DNA of 64,000 bases from Epithemia pelagica (taxonomy: Eukaryota; Bacillariophyta; Bacillariophyceae; Surirellales; Surirellaceae). Numbering within the stretch: position 1 is the stretch's first letter; each line of letters starts with the position of its first letter. The notes below the pieces were generated by a model. The model had not been told where the DNA came from. It ran no database searches and was given only the letters and a program-made list of their open reading frames with translations. This document shows positions 30,616-40,297 of this stretch, piece after piece. The stretch covers positions 3,095,744-3,159,743 of the forward strand of contig OX337241.1 of NCBI GenBank assembly GCA_946965045.2, read 5' to 3'. Position numbers and translations under genes: made by a program.

Positions 30616-32480
30616 TAGAGGATGGTACTTGAGAAATGTGCAACAAGTTGCACGGCCATAAGCCCGGCAACTATATCATGGCCATAATACTCTCGAACAA
30701 AACAGGAGATCGTATCCATCCTAAGTTACGTTGTGAGTTATATAAGTTAATGAAGTGAATCATATATCTAAGAGCAATTTCTTGTGTGTTTTGAACGCAT
30801 TCACCTGTCACAGTCACTCTTGGGTGGATGGCCATGGTATCATTCCTCTCTGTGCTGTTGAATATTCTCTGGTCTTGATCAGAATGAATCATCTCTCAAT
30901 GGAAGATGAAGTTCTTTCCTAGTCTCGTTGGATTCTTTGAACATGGAAAGACCGACCCGACTTGTGTCTCTACCAGAGATGGCACATAAGGAACAAGTGA
31001 CGTCTCGACCATGACCTAAAAGTTGTAGGACGCAGTCGGTGGGGCCATGGATTGGTAGCAACGGCTGGATCCGACAGCCAACACAGTTTGTCTATGTTTT
31101 GCTTTCCGTTGCGAGCGCAACAGTGCAAACTCTACTTCCCCTGTTGTAGGCAAAACATGTTTATCGTGAGTCGTCGTCGATTCCTCTTTCTTGGTGTCAA
31201 TGTCTCGTTGTGGAGCAACCAATCCGTCGACGCGGTACAAATATTGGTGGTGTGCTACAATTCCCAAGACTGTGCTTCTGGTGAACCTTGTTCCAACGAG
31301 GCACCTGTTTTGGAAGTCGTCATTTGATCCACCCATTGTGATGATGATGCATCGATCGACCTGTTGTGCAAGCGACGATTGTTCTTCTTGGTGTTTGGCT
31401 GCTATTGGTGGATCAGGAGTTGTGATTTTTCACTTCTTGTCGTGATCCTTGTTGAAAGAGACGGGCGATTGTTCTAGTTGGGTGTTGTTTGGATGGTCAA
31501 GGCGATTCTTGTTGTCACTGTTGTCCACGTCTGATTGTTCTTTGTAGAAATCGAGCATGGGTGGTTGCTACTTCTGTACTTTTGTTTTATTATTGGGCGT
31601 GGAAGTGGGGAAACCGACAAGTTTTACACCACCGCTCCACCACGGTAATATTTGTACCTCGAACTAAGCAGCAGACTCAGCAAGCGACAAAAAGCACAAG
31701 AGAGGCCCCTACAATGCCTTGTCACGAGCAGGACAGGAATGATGATTGATTGTTCATTGTCAAGTCTGGTTTCTCTTAGTTGTCGTGAAAGCTTCATCTA
31801 GTTTCACTCTTTTTGGCTGGAGGTCGTTTTGACATAACAAAACTCTTGTACGTTCTCGACGCCACAGGTGGATCCAAGCAACGACTCATCCGGTCCACTT
31901 TTTGCTCGTTGAACTCTTGTGGTTTTTAATCGAGACGACAACGTCACCTATTGACAAATGTAGCACTGGTCCTTACACCCACCTTGGCGGACGGAGGCCA
32001 TTGACCGCGTCTGCCACAATCAATGGACCACATGCGCGAGCAATACTGACCACCGGCCAAGACGGCACGAGACGGTTTTGCCTCTCCAACAATGATGATT
32101 GATATAATGACATTGGGGACCAACCTTTGCGGTCCAACCACATCCACGTGACATTCTGGAAAGCGGTCCAAAGAAGACGAATGCAGGCGTCTGCTGCGAG
32201 CTAATGCAACACCTCGTGAGCGCCATGATGGGATGCTGAATGACATGTTTCTTCTGGCCCATCATGTCGTCAGATTCTTGCTTTTGTGTGATTGTCCTTG
32301 TGGCCTTGGTTCCTTGACTTAAACCCGATGAGTGATGCCCATTCGAATCATTGATCAAGAAGTCAATAAGACCACTCTCTCTTTTGTTGTTGTTGTTGTT
32401 GTTGTCGTTGTCGTTGTGAACTTGACCAAGGAAAGAATGGTGTTGCTCCATAAATGGCGTGGGACGAGATGACTTGGAAA
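30616..32480. other. K7-K8 spacer with decayed fragments
   Basis: A weak class B 3' block (to about 30700) is followed by mostly unique sequence. A plus-strand frame near 31052-31327 has a Cys-rich FPCCRQNMF motif but no recognisable domain. The stretch 31830-32200 is related to 50990-51130: aaaactcttgtacgttctcg, then accaacctttgcggtccaacc and ccacgtgacattct. Its second half is related to 40503-40555 (gaagacgaatgcaggcgtct). No intact gene. Confidence 0.4.
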
Positions 32481-32719
32481 TTAGGGATTGTCGATCTGAT
32501 GAATAGGACCTCTTCATCACAAATGACGCTCTCTCTTTCTCCCTCGTCGTCGTATCTTTTACAGTAAAAGATACGTCATGTAATCTATGTGCGACTGAAT
32601 GCCATTCATCGTACGCAGGACAGGCACACCTTTCCTGTAATCTATGTGCGATTGACTGCCCGTGGAAGCTCTCGCTGCGAAAGCTTTCCCATTCCACGCG
32701 TTGCTCAATTGCCGTGACC
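32481..32719 (+). promoter_or_regulatory. Class A upstream region of K8 with perfect palindrome
   Basis: The stretch includes cctcttcatcacaaatgac, then a perfect inverted repeat GTATCTTTTA-CAG-TAAAAGATAC at 32552-32574, then gtcatgtaatctatgtgcg and cgtacgcaggacaggcac. Class A members elsewhere keep at least the right half (AAAAGATAC). Confidence 0.55.
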
Positions 32720-33907
32720 ATGACAACGACACTGCAAAAGCAAGCATGGCAGTCGGGCCTTGTCCTGTTAGACGAGACACCTGAATGGAATTTCGAGGAC
32801 TGGCCTTCTCTTGAGGGTGGATGTCGTGAAGCACATGCTACGGTCGTACTTTATCATACCGATAACAACAAGGAACAAACCGTCGTCGTGTTGGGTGGAT
32901 ATCGAATAGGTCAAGGCGAGGAGCTCGATTCGGTTCTTGTATTAAATTTGGCAGACCCAAACAAGCAGTGGCGCGTGGGACCACCCATGAACAAGAAACG
33001 TGTTCGACATGCCGCTGTTGTGTGCAACGGTGGCATCTACGTTGTGGGAGGAAACGCCGGCTATTCAAGGTGGGATTGCATGGAACGCATTAATGCTAAT
33101 GATTTACTGCAATCATCTTGGACATCAAGCAGTACTCAGAAGAGCCATTGGACGACATTGAATTGTCGATTATCAACGGAACGATCAGGATGTGGTGCTG
33201 TTGCTGTTCATAACCGATACATCGTTGTAATGGCTGGATGCAACGGTCGCTATTTGTCGTCGGTGGATATTATTGATACCCGCAACCACGCTGTTACAGC
33301 AGGACCAAGCATGAGTGTTCCTCGACAATTATGTGCCAGTGCGGTCATTGGACACCGCATTTTTGTCGTCGGAGGTTGGATTGAACATGGCCGTGTTGAC
33401 TCGGTGGAGTATTTGAACTATGCAGCACCCTGTGAGAATGATGAGACAACAAAGGAGATTGCTTTCTCCTTGTCTGGCTGGAAGACTCATTCGGATCTGG
33501 TACTTTCTGACGAACGATATCAATGTACAGTGGCTGTCGTGGGATCCTGTCTGGTTGTGGCCGGAGGAGACAGTGCAACCGTGGAAATCTTGGATACGAA
33601 CCGCAACCGCGTGTGGAATCTCCCACAATTCGTGAATCACAACATTGGCGGCAGTATGGTCACTGTTGCCAATCAAATTGCCATGATTGCTGGATTTGAG
33701 AATCCTACCTGTGCGACATTCCCATTAATGGACAAGAATACATGGTGTTTTTGTCAACTCTGTGAGCAGCAGCAGCCCAGCGGATGGTATCATTCTCTGC
33801 AAGGAATGGGTTACCGAGTTGCTGATATTTTGCCATGTTTGACCTCGACATCAGCTCGTAAACGAGCAAGGAAGAATACGCGCCAAAATGAGAAAGGGTC
33901 TGATTAA
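32720..33907 (+). CDS. Kelch-repeat protein K8
   Basis: This copy is 395 residues from the ATG at 32720. The N-terminus reads LQKQAWQSG. Two blades deviate from the Gly-Gly doublet: blade 3 reads VVMAGCNGRY and blade 6 reads AMIAGFENP. The blade 4-5 loop is shortened (ENDETTKEIAFSLSGW). The tail is RKRARKNTRQNEKGSD, close to K9. Class A both sides; its 3' block is interrupted by the copia element about 114 bp after the stop codon. Confidence 0.88.
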   Translation: MTTTLQKQAWQSGLVLLDETPEWNFEDWPSLEGGCREAHATVVLYHTDNNKEQTVVVLGGYRIGQGEELDSVLVLNLADPNKQWRVGPPMNKKRVRHAAVVCNGGIYVVGGNAGYSRWDCMERINANDLLQSSWTSSSTQKSHWTTLNCRLSTERSGCGAVAVHNRYIVVMAGCNGRYLSSVDIIDTRNHAVTAGPSMSVPRQLCASAVIGHRIFVVGGWIEHGRVDSVEYLNYAAPCENDETTKEIAFSLSGWKTHSDLVLSDERYQCTVAVVGSCLVVAGGDSATVEILDTNRNRVWNLPQFVNHNIGGSMVTVANQIAMIAGFENPTCATFPLMDKNTWCFCQLCEQQQPSGWYHSLQGMGYRVADILPCLTSTSARKRARKNTRQNEKGSD

Positions 33908-34020
33908 GCATAGCCATTTAGTTCTCGAGTGGTTGACTCATTTTCTACATTCAATTGCAATCCTATTAGGACCTACAAAGTGTTTTCTCAAAAGTAGAAA
34001 GAACATGTTGCAAGATAGGG

Positions 34021-34025
34021 GGTAC
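34021..34025. other. Target-site duplication, left copy (GGTAC)
   Basis: GGTAC directly precedes the left LTR and is repeated directly after the right LTR (40293-40297). The paralogous uninterrupted site downstream of K9 (about 42645) reads aggaggtacttccttgttgt, a single ggtac at the same place. Confidence 0.9.
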
Positions 34026-34471
34026 TGTTGTTTTTCACTACTGTCGAGTAACGAAAAAGAGCTCTTTTGCAAAATTGTGTGTTTCTAGATTATCGTGTGC
34101 AAGCTATGAATCGCTCCTGCTCATGCGTTGAGCGTTGACTCGTAGATTGGTGCGTTGATCGACCAAATTGGCGGTCCCAATTGTTTATGGACGACCTTGC
34201 TGAGATTCATGGCTCCCTAAGTGGCGTCCGCTTACTTAGGAGCCAGTACCGTTATTACTCTGGCCATGGGAGTCGTTGTTTAGAGCGGCATGAGTGTTAC
34301 ATAGCCGTCGTCCAAATCCCATGTTGAGATGCGTCGTTTGTCTTTGTTGATTTGTGATTTGTGCGAGGCGGCGGTTCAATGATGCGTTGGGCGTGTTGTG
34401 TCATGGGAATTCTGTCTCTGTCCCCATTGTCCCCCACGTGTAGTTATGCCCTTGCGTACAGTATTTGAACA
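34026..34471 (-). repeat. 3' LTR of copia element
   Basis: This 446-bp repeat is bounded by TG and CA on the plus-strand reading. It includes a hairpin-prone stretch (ctccctaagtggcg with cgcttacttaggag, about 34212-34241). Line-by-line comparison with the other LTR shows no difference. Confidence 0.93.
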
Positions 34472-34480
34472 CTCCCTCAC
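34472..34480 (-). promoter_or_regulatory. Polypurine tract of copia element
   Basis: On the minus strand the bases immediately before the 3' LTR read GTGAGGGAG, a purine-rich stretch in the place expected for the plus-strand primer. Confidence 0.6.
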
Positions 34481-34507
34481 AGAGCGGTATTGTCAGGACT
34501 ACCAGGA

Positions 34508-37500
34508 CTACCAGCCCATGATAGATTTGCGATGTCGCTCGAACGTATCCTTGTCCAAGGCTTTGGTAAAGATGTCGGCAGTTTGTAGCTCAGTATCACA
34601 TGGTAGTATTGTGATCTGTTTCTGTTCCACATATTCTTTGAAGTGGAAGAGTTTTGTACACAGATAGCGTGTTCGAGGACGATATTTGTGGACGGTTGCT
34701 AATTCGAACGCTCCATTGTTGTCCTCAAACGCTCGGCAATGCACTCTTGGTTGCGTCGATATGACCTTGTATCCCCGCGTTTTCATTTCTTTGGTGATAT
34801 GCATCAGTGGGATAACCGTCCGTAGTGACGTCGACAGACTAATGATCTCGGCCTCGGTTGTGGAAAGAGCAATCTCAGTCTGTAATTTAGAAGCCCACAC
34901 AATAGGGCAGCCCCCGTAGAAGATGATATAGCCGGTACGAGATTGTGCCATATCCGTCCTGGGCATATCAGTTTTGTTGAAGTTCCCACAAAAATCCGCA
35001 TCGGCATAGACATCGAAGTTGGCATCTTCTTGTGGATTCAGTAGTATGCCGAGAGTACGAGTCGACGCAAGATAGCGTCCGATTTGCTTGACTGCTCTTC
35101 CGTGTATTTGCTTTGGATTTGCTGCAAATCTCGCGCATTGGTGCACGGCATACGAAATGTCCGGTCGTGTACTCTTCTCGAGAAAGTTCAACTTCCCAAT
35201 CACAGAGCGATAATGGAAGTGTCCGTCGAATGGGTCACCGTCGTCGTCTGAGCGCATCTTTACTGTACTTGCTGCTGGTATGTCTTTTCCTTGGGCGTCC
35301 TCCGGCAATCGTAAGTCATCGAGAATCGAATCAATTAGTCGTGTCTGGGATAGGTGCATCTGACCCGATTCCTGTTTTGTGATATGGACCCCTAAGAAAT
35401 CTTCAACCCCGTCTTCATATGTCATCTTAAGCCCGATCTCTTCTAACTTGGCGATGATGCGATTCAGTTCTTCTGGATCCGGCCCTGTAAGGATTGAGTC
35501 ATCTGTATACAATATGTATATGCTTTGGCCGTGATAAAACAGGCATTCGTCATGAGAGCTTTGTGTGAATCCTGCCTTCTCGAGCTGTTGTACCAGATGT
35601 TTGTTCCATACACGTGCTGCTTGCTTCTGTCCGTAGTAATTACGCCGAATTTTGAGTACATAGTCTTCAGCCTTTTGTTCACCCTTAGTGTCGAAGGTAA
35701 AAGCCTTTGGAGCCTCCATGTACATATCCGTCTCGGCCATTGCTTGGGTGTACGCTAGGACGTAGTCGACCTGTTTAATAGCCCATCCTTGCGCCAGAGC
35801 GGTAGTTAGAACATATCGTACAACAGGCCATTGGACAACAGGGGCATAGGTCTCCCAATAGTTGACCCCCTTTGTTTGTCCGGAACCATCAAAAGCTAGT
35901 CGTGATTTCCACTTGTAAATTTCCCCGGTCTCTAGCCTGCGCTTCCGCATGCAGCTCCAGACAGCGCGAGTAATATAGCTACCGGGAGGAATGTCTTTTT
36001 GGCGTACGATCTCCCACAATCCATTTTCCGTGTGATCTCTGACTTCCTTTTGTGCGGCCTTGATAAATTCGTGGCGATCTGGTTGTTGCATGGCTTCGTG
36101 CCAATACATAACGTCAGGATTCTTCTGTGCTTGCGCCGTCATGCTCACGATGCCTGGGAGAGCAATAGCTAGTTCCCCCAATGGATTTAGGTCGTCGCCG
36201 AGTTCTGCCATGTATTCTTGATATCGTGTTGTCGGTCTTGGCTCCCTTTGTGACCGTCGGAGACCAGCTCCCTCATGCACGGGGATATTTGGTACTACAT
36301 CTCCCTCATCGTCTCTTGTCGGTGTAGCCTGATCTTGGTCCACTATCTCCTCGTTATTGTCTACCTCCCTCATGGGTGCGTCTAGATTGATAGCTTTTGC
36401 TCGTTTGGGTCGTGCTGTTCCGCTCGTCCGTTTGCTGAATCCCGCGCGCTGTTGCCAATAAGAGATTGGTTGGGCTTCTCCAAAACTACGACGGATAGTC
36501 TCAAAGTTGTCGTCATAGTGCACATGGAACTGTGGTGACGATAGGCCTGATGAAAGGGACAAAATAAGCCCAACCGTCCTTGCATGTTGCGCCGAGTAAC
36601 CCAGGAAGATACCAACCCGCGATCGTTCGGACCACTTCGGTAGGCCCTTTCCAGCTTGAAGTTCATTATCCAGCACATAACTTGGGCATCCGAAGGTATG
36701 TGCATTTCGGATGTTGAATCGCACAGGGGAACCGGAGAAGAGTTCAATCGGTGTCTTGTCTTTATGTTTCTTCAAAGGAGCTTCGTTAAACATGTCTGAA
36801 GCATACCGAACGGCATACGGCCATAGGTTCGTTGTGATTGCTGTGGGCCATCGTCGGTGTGCATGCAATAGCATAGTTCTTGCCGAGTCTTGTAGATCGC
36901 GTATCCGACGTTCGGCCATGCCACTCTGGAAATGAGCGTTGACGCCACTGAAAGTCAGTCGCTGGCCTTTGCTCGCGACTGCTTTTCTAAACTCGTTGTC
37001 TGCGAAAATCCCATTGTCGGCATGATAATGCTGGATAGCTACCCCATGGGTTTCTGCCCATGACTCGAATCTCTCCTTAGCTTCAATAGTATCAGTAGCG
37101 GAGGTAGACCGCTGTAGATGTACATAGCCGATTCCCGAGAAGTGATCCACGAAAACAGTTGCAACGCGATATCGTTCTCGCGTGGGAGTACCGCGCATGT
37201 GTGCGATATAGCCAGGCGTATTCGAGATGAGCTGGTCCACTGACACGCATTGACCGGGGCGCGTCATTGTATCTAAAGTTCCTTGCGATCCCTTGACTCG
37301 CCATGGTTTCTTCGTCGCTTTGCCGTACAGGCATGCGGTGCATGCTGGAACTGCACATGATCCCAGTCGCCTTGGTAATGCTCCTTGGCGTGCCATGGTT
37401 TGGATCTTTGCCATTGATAAATGTCCGAGTCGATGGTGAGTGCGAAGGAGTTCAGCTGTTGGACTTTCATGCGGCACTTCTTCTTCGTTTGGTATCACAT

Positions 37501-38545
37501 GCACCACTTTTTCCGTATCGAATAAAAAATCTGTCGTCAATGGCGTGTCTCGATGTGGAAAGTATTGCTCGTTGTGTTCGTCATCCATGTCCGTCCGGTC
37601 CTCGAGACTCCCTTCGTCGTCACTTGTTCTTGGTACGTTGTCTTCCTGTGTGGCGTCGTCATCGTCTTCGATCACATTTGCCTCACTAACAATCGGTGGA
37701 TTGTTGTCATCTTCACAGATTTTACAACAAAAGCTTTGGTAGTCGGTCATTCCGGTGGCCGTGGAGAACTCTCCCACATTGGTGCCTTGCCGATTCAACG
37801 GAATCGTTCGTTTGCTCGTTCCTTGGTTCCATTCCAGGGTAATTGTGTCGTCAGTGGTGATACATCGGGTGCCATGCGGCTTTGGTCGGTGATCCCGTGC
37901 CACTTGTGCCCAATGTTGCGGGGAAAGGAGTCGATGTGACGTGGATGGAATGTAGAATGACCCGGGGAGCACAATGCGGTATACTTGCCCATCGTCGTCT
38001 TCGATGTCCCATTTGATCGTCGTGGAGTACACCTCGGTCTTGTATAATCCAGCAATTCCCTTTATTTTGCGTTGAATTGGTGTTGGAGATGTCAGGCAAT
38101 CGGTGATATCGTGGGTGATTGATGCTGTGGCACAGTTGTCGATGAAGAGAGGTTTGCTGTCCGAGTCAAATCGGACCGAATGCGCCTTGACCAATTTGCT
38201 TGCCACCGGAGCTGCGAGTATCGTGGTCATGCACAGTCCTTTCATGAGGCTCGAGTTCCACTGTTTTCGTCGTCTCCTCGTTGCTGGCGATCTTGGCCTT
38301 GGTCTATATCTGGGTGGTGGAATGGCTGCATCAAGTATTGCCAGGCTGTTGGCCATCATGGTCGATATCGTGGTCCATAAATAGTCGATCCATCTTGCAT
38401 TCGTGGTTGGAGCAGTAGTAGTTGGAGCTTCATCATCATAACCTACTAGGACATACAAGTAAAGAGTTGTTGTCGCTAGTAGGATATAGATGAGCTGTTC
38501 GAAAGTCTTGGTGAACAGCCCGAGGAGTGACCTCGGGTCTGATTG
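34508..38545 (-). CDS. pol: Copia pol polyprotein (reached through a UGA codon)
   Basis: The frame is open from the codon after UGA (38546-38548) to TAG at 34510-34508, 1,345 codons. Numbered from that point, the protease active-site region LFIDNCAT is near residue 136. The integrase zinc finger uses H371, H375, C402 and C405, and its core triad is D438, D510 and E545. The reverse transcriptase catalytic box reads YTDD near residue 1016 (copia usually has YVDD). RNase H has YADADFCGN near 1180 and ends with DIFTKAL. There is no ATG near the 5' end; the first Met codons come about 60 codons in, ahead of the protease. A hydrophobic stretch (LIYILLATTTLYLYVLVGY) follows the UGA and could be a membrane-like or processing segment. 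Confidence 0.93.
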   Translation of the reverse strand, partial: QSDPRSLLGLFTKTFEQLIYILLATTTLYLYVLVGYDDEAPTTTAPTTNARWIDYLWTTISTMMANSLAILDAAIPPPRYRPRPRSPATRRRRKQWNSSLMKGLCMTTILAAPVASKLVKAHSVRFDSDSKPLFIDNCATASITHDITDCLTSPTPIQRKIKGIAGLYKTEVYSTTIKWDIEDDDGQVYRIVLPGSFYIPSTSHRLLSPQHWAQVARDHRPKPHGTRCITTDDTITLEWNQGTSKRTIPLNRQGTNVGEFSTATGMTDYQSFCCKICEDDNNPPIVSEANVIEDDDDATQEDNVPRTSDDEGSLEDRTDMDDEHNEQYFPHRDTPLTTDFLFDTEKVVHVIPNEEEVPHESPTAELLRTHHRLGHLSMAKIQTMARQGALPRRLGSCAVPACTACLYGKATKKPWRVKGSQGTLDTMTRPGQCVSVDQLISNTPGYIAHMRGTPTRERYRVATVFVDHFSGIGYVHLQRSTSATDTIEAKERFESWAETHGVAIQHYHADNGIFADNEFRKAVASKGQRLTFSGVNAHFQSGMAERRIRDLQDSARTMLLHAHRRWPTAITTNLWPYAVRYASDMFNEAPLKKHKDKTPIELFSGSPVRFNIRNAHTFGCPSYVLDNELQAGKGLPKWSERSRVGIFLGYSAQHARTVGLILSLSSGLSSPQFHVHYDDNFETIRRSFGEAQPISYWQQRAGFSKRTSGTARPKRAKAINLDAPMREVDNNEEIVDQDQATPTRDDEGDVVPNIPVHEGAGLRRSQREPRPTTRYQEYMAELGDDLNPLGELAIALPGIVSMTAQAQKNPDVMYWHEAMQQPDRHEFIKAAQKEVRDHTENGLWEIVRQKDIPPGSYITRAVWSCMRKRRLETGEIYKWKSRLAFDGSGQTKGVNYWETYAPVVQWPVVRYVLTTALAQGWAIKQVDYVLAYTQAMAETDMYMEAPKAFTFDTKGEQKAEDYVLKIRRNYYGQKQAARVWNKHLVQQLEKAGFTQSSHDECLFYHGQSIYILYTDDSILTGPDPEELNRIIAKLEEIGLKMTYEDGVEDFLGVHITKQESGQMHLSQTRLIDSILDDLRLPEDAQGKDIPAASTVKMRSDDDGDPFDGHFHYRSVIGKLNFLEKSTRPDISYAVHQCARFAANPKQIHGRAVKQIGRYLASTRTLGILLNPQEDANFDVYADADFCGNFNKTDMPRTDMAQSRTGYIIFYGGCPIVWASKLQTEIALSTTEAEIISLSTSLRTVIPLMHITKEMKTRGYKVISTQPRVHCRAFEDNNGAFELATVHKYRPRTRYLCTKLFHFKEYVEQKQITILPCDTELQTADIFTKALDKDTFERHRKSIMGW

Positions 38546-39805
38546 TCATTCTTCATCCGAGGACTCTTCTTGGGCAGGGAGATCAGCCAAGGCATTTGCC
38601 AAACGGAGTGCCGGGGTGGTTCCTTCTTTTCCCGTATCCGGGTGCGCTGCGTCATACGCTTTCTTCTTGTCTCCAGTCAAACCGCGTCCGTTGCAAGTGG
38701 CTGAGGTATGGTTCTTGTTGAGAGACCATTTCTCATGCCACTTGCACCAATAGTAGGTCTTGCCGTTCACTTCTTTCACTTCTGGACCTCCCTCAGGCGG
38801 ACCAGTGGTCTGCCAAGCTTCTTTGAGTCCCTCTTTGTCCTTAGTCTGTTTAGCCTTGCCGGTCTTGTTGTTGCTACCAGTGCTACCTTCATTGCTTTGT
38901 GCAGAACGTCCCTTCGCCATGCGTTTCACCTGGGCCTCAAGGGCAATAATCTTCTGGTCGCGCTCCGATAGGGACTGCCATTTCTTGGCTTCCACTAGTG
39001 CCTGGTACTTAAGCCGTGCCCAATCCATGAGTTGCGTGGGAGTTAGGTTCGGCGAATCTCCTTCTTCGTATGCGTTCTTGCGACGCCTGATCATTTCCAG
39101 AAAGTTCTCGTCGTTCACCGTTTCATATGCCTTGAATAGGTTCGGGAGGAGGTCGAGGGTCCGTTCCCCACGTGCACTTAGGCCCTGCAATGTTTCTTTC
39201 ACGTACGAGTTGAACTTGATAATGTCTCCGTTGAAGTCTGCGATGTGGATGTGAAGGTCCGACAGACGCTGGCGTAGCACCATTACGGTCGCTTCGGTAT
39301 CCACATAAGCCAAGGAAATGATGACCTTGAGGAGCAACGGCCCGACACCCTTGTTATCCACTATGAATTCGTCGCGTCGGAGATTGACTTGTGCCCTCGC
39401 TTCTTCGTTTAACGATGCCATGAGACACATGTAGGACATGTAGGAGTTCTGCGTGATGCGATTCTGTCCGAGGAAGCTGTCCACGTAGTCGCGCACTTGT
39501 CGAAGCGAAACTCGTCCGTAGGCTTGAGTAAGGAGATGAGTAGGAGCAGCTGGAGGAGCTGGTCCTGCTGCAGGAGGGACCACGATATGTTCCGGAATGG
39601 AGAATGTGCTAGTCCAAGATTGCTCGACGATGCGATCTTGAAACGAATCGAGGAAAAGCTTGAGTCCCTCCGCATGGAGATCGTAGAGATCTCCGCCCTC
39701 AAAAAGTCCTGTCGTCGCTTGCTTGTATAACTTCGAGCCTGCCGCGGTCGTAAAGTTGATTACGTTGTTCGCGTTGGCGTTGGCGGGAGAGATTGCAAAA
39801 GCCAT
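38546..39805 (-). CDS. gag: Copia gag protein
   Basis: This frame is 419 residues from the ATG at 39805 to TGA at 38548-38546. It has an N-terminal helical capsid-like region, a central Arg/Lys-rich helical segment and a zinc-knuckle-like CKWHEKWSLNKNHTSATC near the C-terminus (C-x2-H-x9-H-x4-C, not the canonical CCHC spacing). The acidic end is EESSDEE. The leader between the 5' LTR and the ATG is only 41 nt. Gag lies in the same frame as pol. Confidence 0.92.
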   Translation of the reverse strand: MAFAISPANANANNVINFTTAAGSKLYKQATTGLFEGGDLYDLHAEGLKLFLDSFQDRIVEQSWTSTFSIPEHIVVPPAAGPAPPAAPTHLLTQAYGRVSLRQVRDYVDSFLGQNRITQNSYMSYMCLMASLNEEARAQVNLRRDEFIVDNKGVGPLLLKVIISLAYVDTEATVMVLRQRLSDLHIHIADFNGDIIKFNSYVKETLQGLSARGERTLDLLPNLFKAYETVNDENFLEMIRRRKNAYEEGDSPNLTPTQLMDWARLKYQALVEAKKWQSLSERDQKIIALEAQVKRMAKGRSAQSNEGSTGSNNKTGKAKQTKDKEGLKEAWQTTGPPEGGPEVKEVNGKTYYWCKWHEKWSLNKNHTSATCNGRGLTGDKKKAYDAAHPDTGKEGTTPALRLANALADLPAQEESSDEE

Positions 39806-39846
39806 GGTCGACGATCAGAGATGCTGTTTACAGCGCAGAGGAAGCG

Positions 39847-40292
39847 TGTTGTTTTTCACTACTGTCGAGTAACGAAAAAGAGCTCTTTTGCAAAATTGTG
39901 TGTTTCTAGATTATCGTGTGCAAGCTATGAATCGCTCCTGCTCATGCGTTGAGCGTTGACTCGTAGATTGGTGCGTTGATCGACCAAATTGGCGGTCCCA
40001 ATTGTTTATGGACGACCTTGCTGAGATTCATGGCTCCCTAAGTGGCGTCCGCTTACTTAGGAGCCAGTACCGTTATTACTCTGGCCATGGGAGTCGTTGT
40101 TTAGAGCGGCATGAGTGTTACATAGCCGTCGTCCAAATCCCATGTTGAGATGCGTCGTTTGTCTTTGTTGATTTGTGATTTGTGCGAGGCGGCGGTTCAA
40201 TGATGCGTTGGGCGTGTTGTGTCATGGGAATTCTGTCTCTGTCCCCATTGTCCCCCACGTGTAGTTATGCCCTTGCGTACAGTATTTGAACA
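39847..40292 (-). repeat. 5' LTR of copia element
   Basis: This is the right-hand LTR; transcription of the element on the minus strand would start inside it. It reads as identical to the left LTR over all 446 bp, and the GGTAC target duplication follows directly. Confidence 0.93.
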
Positions 40293-40297
40293 GGTAC

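Larger units (their letters stand above)
34026..40292 (-). mobile_element. Complete Ty1/copia LTR retrotransposon
   Basis: A 6,267-bp element lies on the minus strand. It has 446-bp LTRs that begin TG and end CA, a 5-bp target duplication, one gag frame, and one pol frame ordered protease, integrase, reverse transcriptase, RNase H; this order defines copia rather than gypsy. The 5' LTR is the right-hand one (39847-40292). The two LTRs read as identical and no frame is broken except the UGA between gag and pol, so the insertion is young and possibly still mobile. Diatom copia elements (the CoDi groups) are known to be numerous; assignment to a particular group would need a tree. Confidence 0.95.

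Noticed and set aside
31052-31327. RING-like zinc-finger gene
   Set aside because: Only one CC..C cluster is visible, with no ordered set of metal ligands and no second copy for comparison.
38456-38458. TTG at 38458 as the start of pol
   Set aside because: The frame is open upstream as far as the gag UGA, so the TTG has no special role; readthrough is simpler.
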